Source of the DNA: an uncultured Xanthobacteraceae bacterium
Lineage (GTDB): Bacteria; Pseudomonadota; Alphaproteobacteria; Rhizobiales; Xanthobacteraceae
Length of the DNA: 10,676 nucleotides
Assembly: GCA_955652925.1 (NCBI GenBank)
Contig: CATPCO010000611.1
Span: 1 to 10,676 of the forward strand
Direction: 5' to 3'
The notes beneath the pieces were generated by a model. The model ran no database searches, had not been told where the DNA came from, and worked only from the letters and a program-made list of their open reading frames with translations. The position numbers and the translations under genes are program-made. Positions 1 through 5,452 of the stretch are shown one piece after another; position 1 is the first letter of the stretch, and each line of letters begins with the position of its first letter.

Positions 1-46
1 AACATTCGATCGGTATCTAGCATGACTTGACGATCGCCGGGGAACG

Positions 47-124
47 CGAGTGGTGAGTCATGAGTAGTGAGCCGGTGTCAAATCGTCTATTATTCACTGC
101 TCAGTACTCGCTATTCACTGCTCA
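47..124. repeat. Inverted array of degenerate heptamer repeats
   Basis: Positions 47-74 read as four consecutive 7-mers on the plus strand (cgagtgg, tgagtca, tgagtag, tgagccg). Positions 90-124 read as five 7-mers on the opposite strand (reverse complements tgagcag, tgaatag, cgagtac, tgagcag, tgaataa). The two arms share the consensus TGAGTAG and face each other across about 15 bp, so the unit is an imperfect inverted repeat. The right arm also contains an exact 13-bp direct repeat (91-103 and 112-124) spaced 21 bp apart, which is three repeat units. The last base of the array is the A of the ATG at 124. The array is seen directly; similar heptamer strings in alphaproteobacterial intergenic DNA are recalled, not checked. 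Nothing else is recognisable in positions 1-46. Confidence 0.75.
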
Positions 125-1356
125 TGTCTGATCAAACATCCAGAAGGATCGTCGTCATCGGGGGTGGCCCGGCGGGCGTTTTCGCGGCGCTTGAAGCCAA
201 GCGCACCGATCCTGCCGCGCACGTGATCATCCTCACTGAGGAGGGTTGCGAACCTTACGAGAAGCCGCCGCTGTCAAAAGCGGTGCTCACCGGTAAGGCG
301 CTCCCGGAGGATGCGCTCATCGCAGGCCCGGGCGGGGTCATCGCGCATAAGGTCGTGCTGGAACGGCATGCGTGCTGCACGGCGATTGACCGTGCGGCGC
401 GCCAAGTGCGCACGGCATCCGGGCAACGCTACCGCTATGATGCTCTCGTGCTCGCGACGGGTAGCCTGATGCGCGAGCTGCCGCAATTCCCGATCGCCAT
501 GCCGCATGTGCACTATCTGCGCACGGCGGCCGACGCACGCGCGCTCAAGGCGTCCTTGCAGAGCGCCAAGCACCTTGTGCTCATCGGCGGCGGACTCATC
601 GGCCTGGAAGTGGCTGCCTCGGCGCGCACAGTCGGTGTCAAGACGACGGTACTGGAGATTGCGCCGCGTATTCTCGCGCGTGTCTGCGACGAGAACACCG
701 CCGCCTGCATCGCCCAAGCGCATTCCAAACATGGCGTGGAGATTCATACCGGCGTTACCATCAAGCACGTCGAGCCCACCGCTGCCGGCATCGATATCAC
801 CACCAAGGACGGCCATGCGTTGTCGGCGGATATCGTCGGAATCGGTTGCGGTGTAAAGCCGAACGTGGCGCTCGCCGCGGCGGCAGAGCTTGCGGTGGAC
901 GACGGCATCGTGGTGGACGAGCATTGCAGCACGTCCGATCCCAATATCCTTGCCGCCGGCGACGCGACGCGTTTCCCGGGACCGCATGGGCTCCTTCGGC
1001 TGGAGAACTGGCGGCACGCCCAGGACCATGGCGTGATCGCCGGCCGCAATGCAGCCGGCGCTCACGAGGCCTACCGTGCGGTGCCGTCCTTCTGGTCTGA
1101 GCAGTACGACCTTTACATTCAGGGCGTGGGCTGGCCGTCGCCGCAGCCCGACACGCATATCCATCGGCAAGCTACCGGCGGCGGACCGTTGATCTTTGGG
1201 ATATCCAAAGGTGCCATGATTTGCGCTATGGGAATTAATCGGCAGCGCGATATCGCGACCGCGCGTCGCCTCATTGAACGCCAAATCCCAGTCGATAGCG
1301 CCGCCCTTGCCGATCCCAATCGCCCGCTCGCGGGAATGCTCAAAGCGACAGCGTGA
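124..1356 (+). CDS. FAD-dependent ferredoxin reductase-type NAD(P)H oxidoreductase
   Basis: This 410-residue protein belongs to the ferredoxin reductase group of the pyridine nucleotide-disulphide oxidoreductase superfamily (putidaredoxin, rhodocoxin and HcaD-type reductases). Such enzymes pass electrons from NAD(P)H through FAD to a ferredoxin that feeds a Rieske oxygenase or a P450. The N-terminal FAD-binding Rossmann motif IGGGPAG is at residues 12-18. The family hallmark EPYEKPPLSK is at 43-52 and ATG at 111-113. A second nucleotide-binding motif IGGGLIG lies at 154-160, and the AAGD FAD-contact motif at 277-280. A reductase C-terminal domain follows, with the typical SFWSEQYD stretch near 322-329. 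Length matches the family. ATG 124 places the Rossmann motif at the usual distance from the N-terminus; an in-frame GTG at 67 would only add residues encoded by the heptamer repeats. Neither start has a clear Shine-Dalgarno sequence. No ferredoxin or oxygenase gene is visible, so the electron acceptor is unknown. Confidence 0.9.
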   Translation: MSDQTSRRIVVIGGGPAGVFAALEAKRTDPAAHVIILTEEGCEPYEKPPLSKAVLTGKALPEDALIAGPGGVIAHKVVLERHACCTAIDRAARQVRTASGQRYRYDALVLATGSLMRELPQFPIAMPHVHYLRTAADARALKASLQSAKHLVLIGGGLIGLEVAASARTVGVKTTVLEIAPRILARVCDENTAACIAQAHSKHGVEIHTGVTIKHVEPTAAGIDITTKDGHALSADIVGIGCGVKPNVALAAAAELAVDDGIVVDEHCSTSDPNILAAGDATRFPGPHGLLRLENWRHAQDHGVIAGRNAAGAHEAYRAVPSFWSEQYDLYIQGVGWPSPQPDTHIHRQATGGGPLIFGISKGAMICAMGINRQRDIATARRLIERQIPVDSAALADPNRPLAGMLKATA

Positions 1357-1359
1357 TGC

Positions 1360-3111
1360 CTATAGCGCCGCCTCGAGCACGGCGTCGCGCGCGTCGCGCA
1401 CGCGGTAGTGATCTCCCTCACGTACGAGAGAAAGGCCGCGCTCATGAAACGCGGAGAGCGTGGAACGATGCCCGATCGAGACAATCGTTGTGCCCGGGAG
1501 CCGCTCGGCAAGGAGGCGGTAGAGCTCCGCTTCCGCCGGCTCGTCGAGCGAGGCCGTGGCCTCATCGAGAAAGAGGTAGTCGGGCGACTGCAGGATGGCG
1601 CGCGCGATTCCGAGGCGCTGTTGCTCGCCGAGCGACAGCATGCGGTTCCAGTGCGCCTCCTCATCCAGCCGTTCGGCGAGGGCGGGCAGACCAATTGCGC
1701 AGATAACTTGCCTCAATTGCTCGGTCGAAAACGTGCCCGGCTCGGCCGGATAAGTGACCGCAGCCCTCAGCGTATCCACTGGAAAATACGGCCGTTGCGG
1801 CAATGTCATTAAACGTGCTCCGCGCGGCACGTTGACGCTCCCCGCGCCGAACGGCCAGGTGCCGGCGATCGCCCGAAACAGCGTCGATTTGCCGGAACCG
1901 GACGGGCCCGTCACCAGCACGCTTTCGCCCTTCGATACCGCGATGTCGCGGGCGGCAACGAGAAGTCGGCCATGCGGCAGCTCGACGAGGAGATCGTCGA
2001 TCGCAACACGCTGCGTGTCTTTCGGCACCACCTCGATGACCGGCTTCGTCTTGGCCGCAAGCTGCGCCTTCTCGACGTTGATGTTGAAACCATCAAGCCG
2101 CGCAATCACCGCTCGCCATTCCGCGAGCTGACGGTAGGCAGTGACGAAGAACGAAAGTGCGGTCTGCACGCTGTTGAATGCGGAAGCCGTCTGCATCAGC
2201 CCACCCAGCTGAACCGTGCCGGCGAAATATGCCGGGCTGATCACGATGAACGGAAACACCACTGAGGCCTGCGAATAACCTGCGGTCAGGAATGTCAGCC
2301 GCTTGGTCCGTTTCATGATCAGGAGCCAGTTCTCGACGATCCGGCCGAAGCGGCTGAGCAACCGCTCGCATTCCGCCGGTTCACCCGCGAGCAGCGCGAT
2401 CTGTTCCGAGTTCTCGCGCACGCGGACAAGATTGAAGCGGAAATCGGCCTCGAAGCGCTGCTGGCGGAAATTCAGCGACACCAGCGGCCAGCCGATGAGA
2501 TGGGTGAATGTGGTCCCCACCAGGGCGTAAAGGAGCGCTGCCCAAACCAGATAGCCGGGAATAACAAACGTCGTGCCGAAGAGCTGGAACGGGGCGCTTG
2601 CCGAGAGCGTCCACAGGATGGCCACGAACGAGGACAGAGTGACAATTGCGCTCAAGAGACCCACGCTCAGCGTGAGCGTGCGCTCAATGAAGAGATTGAT
2701 GTCTTCGGCAATACGCTGGTCGGGATTGTCCGCTGCGTCACCCAGGAGCTGCATGCGATAGTGATTGGCTGCGGCAAGCCAATGGTCGAGGTAGTAGGCG
2801 GTCATCCAGCGCCGCCAGCGGATCTGAAGCCATTGATTGAGATAGAGTTGATAGACGGCAAGCATGATGTAGGCGGCGGCGAGCACGCAGAAGAACAGGA
2901 GCTCGTAAACGAAGGCATTCCAGTCGCGCTCCTGCAAAGCGGTGTAGAAGCGGTTGTTCCACTGGTTGAGCAGCACGTTGATTGTCACGATCGAGAGCTC
3001 GATGAGGATCACGGCGCCGAGCAGGATGCGGCCTGCGCGGCGGTCCTCTGAAAAGAAGTAAGGACGGGCGAGCCGCCAAATTGTCGCAAGCGACTTGATA
3101 AGCCGTTTCAC
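1360..3111 (-). CDS. YddA / SbmA-BacA-like ABC transporter, membrane domain fused to ATPase
   Basis: This 583-residue half-transporter has an N-terminal membrane domain (about residues 1-340) with roughly five or six hydrophobic segments, near 29-49, 68-90, 150-170, 186-206 and 280-300. It carries family-typical stretches NQWNNRFYTALQ (49-60) and DQRIAED (131-137). The ATPase domain is complete: Walker A GPSGSGKST at 402-410, Q-loop Gln439, signature LSLGEQQ at 492-498, Walker B YLFLDE at 512-517 and switch His548. This architecture is that of COG4178 (YddA), related to SbmA/BacA peptide importers and the BclA transporters of rhizobia; homodimers move peptides, cobalamin or similar solutes across the inner membrane. 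The start is GTG 3111, preceded by AAGGAG at a 7-nt spacing; an upstream in-frame ATG at 3219 would add 36 residues that look like non-coding sequence. The gene is convergent with the reductase, stops 3 bp apart. The transported substrate is unknown. Confidence 0.9.
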   Translation of the reverse strand: MKRLIKSLATIWRLARPYFFSEDRRAGRILLGAVILIELSIVTINVLLNQWNNRFYTALQERDWNAFVYELLFFCVLAAAYIMLAVYQLYLNQWLQIRWRRWMTAYYLDHWLAAANHYRMQLLGDAADNPDQRIAEDINLFIERTLTLSVGLLSAIVTLSSFVAILWTLSASAPFQLFGTTFVIPGYLVWAALLYALVGTTFTHLIGWPLVSLNFRQQRFEADFRFNLVRVRENSEQIALLAGEPAECERLLSRFGRIVENWLLIMKRTKRLTFLTAGYSQASVVFPFIVISPAYFAGTVQLGGLMQTASAFNSVQTALSFFVTAYRQLAEWRAVIARLDGFNINVEKAQLAAKTKPVIEVVPKDTQRVAIDDLLVELPHGRLLVAARDIAVSKGESVLVTGPSGSGKSTLFRAIAGTWPFGAGSVNVPRGARLMTLPQRPYFPVDTLRAAVTYPAEPGTFSTEQLRQVICAIGLPALAERLDEEAHWNRMLSLGEQQRLGIARAILQSPDYLFLDEATASLDEPAEAELYRLLAERLPGTTIVSIGHRSTLSAFHERGLSLVREGDHYRVRDARDAVLEAAL

Positions 3112-3118
3112 CGGTTTT

Positions 3119-3124
3119 CTCCTT
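3119..3124 (-). promoter_or_regulatory. Ribosome binding site of the ABC transporter gene
   Basis: On the minus strand AAGGAG lies 7 nt upstream of the GTG start at 3111. It decides the start in favour of this GTG over the upstream ATG at 3219. Confidence 0.75.
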
Positions 3125-3129
3125 GTTCC

Positions 3130-3148
3130 AGGCGCTGCGTAAGCGCCT
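3130..3148 (-). promoter_or_regulatory. Leader hairpin just upstream of the ABC transporter ribosome binding site
   Basis: AGGCGCT (3130-3136) and AGCGCCT (3142-3148) form a perfect 7-bp stem with a 5-nt loop. In the minus-strand transcript it ends about 6 nt before the Shine-Dalgarno sequence at 3119-3124. There is no T-run after it, so it is not a standard terminator. A role in mRNA stability or translation is only inferred. Confidence 0.45.
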
Positions 3149-3183
3149 GTTGGCAGTGGCGCGCCCCCGGGGGGATCAGCCGT

Positions 3184-3203
3184 TGTGCGTCCTAGCACAG
3201 GAC
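3184..3203. promoter_or_regulatory. Overlapping inverted repeats, possible operator
   Basis: Two inverted repeats share sequence: TGTGC (3184-3188) with GCACA (3195-3199), and GTCCT (3189-3193) with AGGAC (3199-3203). They lie about 75 bp upstream of the ABC transporter start, where an operator or promoter would be expected. The pairing is seen directly; protein binding is inferred and no known regulator motif was recognised. Confidence 0.3.
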
Positions 3204-3337
3204 AAGTGCCCGGCTTCACTCACCCCCGCGTGAAGACGCGCGGTCTGCCCTGGTGCACGCAAGGCATTCGGGACCGCTTGTTTAACCCTACTCCCTGCGG
3301 CGGTTCGCCAGTTGGGTTGTTCCACTCAATTCACGGC

Positions 3338-3366
3338 TTGTCTGCGACGGCGTGAGCGCCTAAAGA
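3338..3366 (+). promoter_or_regulatory. Possible promoter of the first TRAP operon
   Basis: TTGTCT at 3338-3343 resembles a -35 box and TAAAGA at 3361-3366 a weak -10 box, with a 17-bp spacer. They lie about 130 bp upstream of the binding-protein start. The match to the housekeeping consensus is partial, so this is a candidate only. Confidence 0.3.
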
Positions 3367-3480
3367 AATCCTCGCCGGAGGAGGGACTTTTCCGGGAAAT
3401 TTACGTGCCAACCGGCTCCGAGAAAGCCGCGCGGCGACCCGCTTACTCGCACCAAGGTGGCGATCAACGTCATCGCGGCC

Positions 3481-3488
3481 AAGGAGGT
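3481..3488 (+). promoter_or_regulatory. Strong ribosome binding site of the first TRAP binding protein
   Basis: AAGGAGGT is a full-length anti-16S match placed 5 nt before ATG 3494. It is the strongest Shine-Dalgarno in the window, fitting the high protein level expected of a periplasmic binding protein relative to its membrane partners. Confidence 0.85.
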
Positions 3489-3493
3489 TACGC

Positions 3494-4642
3494 ATGCCTA
3501 AAACGCCTGTATCGAAATCGCCATCTCGTTCGTCCACGCGCCGCACGTTCCTGCGTGGCGCCGCCCTTGCAAGCGCAGCGACCGTCTGCGCGCCCGCTGT
3601 GGTCAGCGCACAGGGACCGATGAGCATGCGCTGGCAGAGCACATGGCCCTCGAAGGACATATTCCACGAGTACGCGCTCGATTACGCCAAGAAGGTCAAT
3701 GACATGACCGGCGGCGACCTCAAGATCGAGGTGCTGCCCGCGGGCGCCGTGGTTCCCGCTTTTCAGCTGCTCGATGCGGTCTCCAAGGGAACGCTCGACG
3801 GCGGCCACGGCGTGCTCGTCTATCATTACGGCAAGCAGACCGCGCTCGCGCTGTGGGGCTCTGGTCCGGGCTATGCGATGGACGCCAACATGCTGCTCGC
3901 CTGGCACAAATATGGCGGCGGCAAGGAGCTGCTGGAGAAGCTCTATGCCTCGATCGGCGCCAATGTCGTGTCGTTCCCCTACGCGCCGCTCTATACCCAG
4001 CCGCTCGGCTGGTTCAAGAAGCCGATCGCCGGGCCTGACGATTTCAAGGGCCTCAAATATCGCACCGTCGGCATCTCAATCGACCTCTTCACCGCCATGG
4101 GGGCTGCAGTCAACGCGCTGCCCGGCGGCGAGATTGTCTCGGCCATCGACCGTGGCCTGCTTGATGCGGCGGAGTTCAACAACGCAACCTCCGATCGCGC
4201 CCTCGGCTTCGCCGATGTGTCCAAGGTCTGCATGCTGCAGAGTTATCATCAGAATGCCGAGCAGCTTGAAATCACTTTCAACAAGACCAAATTCGACTCG
4301 CTGCCCGACAAGCTTAAGGCGATCATTGCCAATGCGGTCGAAGCAGGGTCGCAGGACATGATGTGGAAGGCAATCGACCGCAACTCGCAGGATTACATCC
4401 TCCTGCAAACGGTCGATAAGGTGAAGTTCTATAAGACCCCGGATTCCGTTCTCAAAAAACAGCTCGAACTGTACGACGAGATCGTCAAAAAATACGCCGC
4501 CACAAATCCACTGTTCAAGGAGATCGTCGAGTCGCAGCTGGCCTTTGCCAAGCGAGCGACGCAATGGGAGCAGGACTACGTCGTAAGCCGCCGGATGGCG
4601 TTCGAGCATTACTGGGGTCCGAAGGCTGCAAAGCCGATCTGA
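3494..4642 (+). CDS. TRAP transporter solute-binding protein, TakP/FcbT1 subfamily
   Basis: This 382-residue periplasmic protein captures an organic anion and hands it to the DctQM membrane complex. The N-terminus is a Tat-type leader: twin arginine at 16-17 (TRRTFLRG), hydrophobic stretch to about 36, and a cleavage-like VSAQ near 37-40. The mature part follows the mannitol/chloroaromatic and alpha-keto acid group (COG4663): KIEVLPAGAVVPAFQLLDAV (77-96), WGSGPGY (121-127), LGWFKKPI (171-178) and GLKYR (186-190). Arg190 matches the conserved arginine that pairs with the ligand carboxylate in this fold. The segment AIDRGLLDAAEFNN (217-230) departs from the DAAEW-type motif of TakP relatives at the aromatic and the two following positions. 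The gene is first in an operon with the DctQ and DctM genes; a 141-bp gap with a stable hairpin separates it from the next gene. Substrate is not identifiable. Confidence 0.92.
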   Translation: MPKTPVSKSPSRSSTRRTFLRGAALASAATVCAPAVVSAQGPMSMRWQSTWPSKDIFHEYALDYAKKVNDMTGGDLKIEVLPAGAVVPAFQLLDAVSKGTLDGGHGVLVYHYGKQTALALWGSGPGYAMDANMLLAWHKYGGGKELLEKLYASIGANVVSFPYAPLYTQPLGWFKKPIAGPDDFKGLKYRTVGISIDLFTAMGAAVNALPGGEIVSAIDRGLLDAAEFNNATSDRALGFADVSKVCMLQSYHQNAEQLEITFNKTKFDSLPDKLKAIIANAVEAGSQDMMWKAIDRNSQDYILLQTVDKVKFYKTPDSVLKKQLELYDEIVKKYAATNPLFKEIVESQLAFAKRATQWEQDYVVSRRMAFEHYWGPKAAKPI

Positions 4643-4739
4643 CGGCACCGCGTCGCCGCGTGCCCGCGCGCCAAATCGCTCGTCGCCGGCATGGCGATGG
4701 CGGGCTCGGCGGGCGCGTCTTGGTGTGTGCGCAACAGAT

Positions 4740-4763
4740 GGGTGGGCGCGCTTTAGCCCACCC
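4740..4763. repeat. Perfect 8-bp stem palindromic element in the dctP-dctQ gap
   Basis: GGGTGGGC (4740-4747) and GCCCACCC (4756-4763) flank an 8-nt loop. It sits in the 141-bp gap (4643-4783) between the binding-protein stop and the small-subunit start and is not followed by a T-run. The pattern resembles palindromic GGTGGGC...GCCCACC intergenic elements recalled from Bradyrhizobium-type genomes. A stem here could protect the upstream dctP mRNA or lower expression of the membrane genes. Confidence 0.6.
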
Positions 4764-4783
4764 TGCAATCCAAGCGATAGCGA

Positions 4784-5452
4784 ATGAACGTCCAACGTTT
4801 TCTGCACGCCATTGACGGCATCAGCACCTGGGTAGGCAAGGCCGCCGCCTGGCTGATCATCGCGCTGATGACGGTGGTCTGCGTGGAGGTGTTCAAACGC
4901 TACATTCTCAACGCTCCGACTGCATGGATCTTCGACGCCGACAACATGTTGTACGGCACGCTGTTCATGCTGTGCGGCGCGTATACGCTCGCGCAAAACG
5001 CGCATGTCCGGGGCGATTTTCTTTACAGCTCGATGCGTCCTCGCATGCAAGCCGCGCTCGACGCCGCGCTCTATGTGATCTTCTTCTTTCCCGGAATCGC
5101 CGCGCTGATCTATGCCGGCTACGATTATGCTGCCATCTCCTGGCGAATTGCCGAGCATTCCAACGTCACTGCGAACGGCCCGCCGGTTTATCAGTTCAAG
5201 ACCGTCATCCCGATCGCGGGGGCGCTGGTGATGCTCCAGGGCATCGCCGAAATGGTGCGCTGCGTGGTTTGCCTCAAGACCGGGCAATGGCCGAGCCGCC
5301 TGCATGATGTCGCCGAAATCGACGTGGTCGAGGAGCAGCTTGCGCACAGCGAATACGTGGACGAGGAATCCCGCAAGATCGCGATCGAGCACGCCCACGA
5401 GATCGATGAGGCGGCGCGCCAACGCGGCATGGGCGGGGAACTCGGCACATGA
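4784..5452 (+). CDS. TRAP transporter small permease subunit (DctQ family, FcbT2-like)
   Basis: This 222-residue membrane protein pairs with the large subunit to form the TRAP membrane complex. Four hydrophobic segments are visible near residues 21-42, 53-73, 92-113 and 138-160, the family topology. The stretch after the first helix (FKRYILNAPTAWIFDADNML, 37-56) and AQNAHVRGDF (70-79) are typical DctQ features; the arginine in HVRGDF is well conserved. After the last helix there is a hydrophilic, charged tail of about 55 residues rich in Glu, His and Arg, longer than in many DctQ proteins and likely cytoplasmic. ATG 4784 has no good Shine-Dalgarno sequence, and the hairpin at 4740-4763 lies about 20 nt upstream. 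The stop overlaps the next start by 4 bp (ATGA), pointing to translational coupling with DctM. Confidence 0.88.
   Translation: MNVQRFLHAIDGISTWVGKAAAWLIIALMTVVCVEVFKRYILNAPTAWIFDADNMLYGTLFMLCGAYTLAQNAHVRGDFLYSSMRPRMQAALDAALYVIFFFPGIAALIYAGYDYAAISWRIAEHSNVTANGPPVYQFKTVIPIAGALVMLQGIAEMVRCVVCLKTGQWPSRLHDVAEIDVVEEQLAHSEYVDEESRKIAIEHAHEIDEAARQRGMGGELGT

Larger units (their letters stand above)
3112..3493. other. Divergent intergenic region between the ABC transporter and the first TRAP operon
   Basis: This 382-bp stretch separates two divergently transcribed genes and holds no convincing gene. It contains several short inverted repeats. TGTGC/GCACA (3184-3199) overlaps GTCCT/AGGAC (3189-3203). 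CTTCAC/GTGAAG occupies 3214-3235, and TTTCC-G-GGAAA occupies 3389-3399. It also contains the leader hairpin at 3130-3148, a possible promoter at 3338-3366 and the strong ribosome binding site at 3481-3488. Short open frames here lack family resemblance. Promoters for both flanking operons, and any operators, must lie here or read through it. Confidence 0.6.

Noticed and set aside
67..123. N-terminal extension of the reductase from GTG 67.
   Set aside because: The added 19 residues are encoded by the heptamer repeat array and lie ahead of the normal position of the Rossmann motif.
274..1284. A 336-codon minus-strand frame inside the reductase gene.
   Set aside because: The plus-strand gene has clear FAD and NAD motifs; the antisense translation is Arg-rich and shows no recognisable domain.
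3164..3174. C5G6 palindromic tract in the divergent intergenic region.
   Set aside because: Without a loop it cannot form a hairpin, and short G/C tracts are expected at this base composition.
3112..3219. N-terminal extension of the ABC transporter to the ATG at 3219.
   Set aside because: The 36 extra residues are Pro/Gly-rich and non-membrane-like, and the GTG at 3111 has a well-placed AAGGAG.
3312..3623. A 103-codon frame spanning the intergenic region and the beginning of the first binding protein.
   Set aside because: It lacks a ribosome binding site and family resemblance, and it overlaps the strongly supported gene start at 3494.
4076..5422. A 448-codon open frame on the minus strand antisense to the first TRAP binding protein and small subunit.
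   Set aside because: It runs across two well-supported genes and the gap between them, its translation is rich in His, Arg and Asp with no family motif, and long antisense frames are expected in GC-rich DNA.
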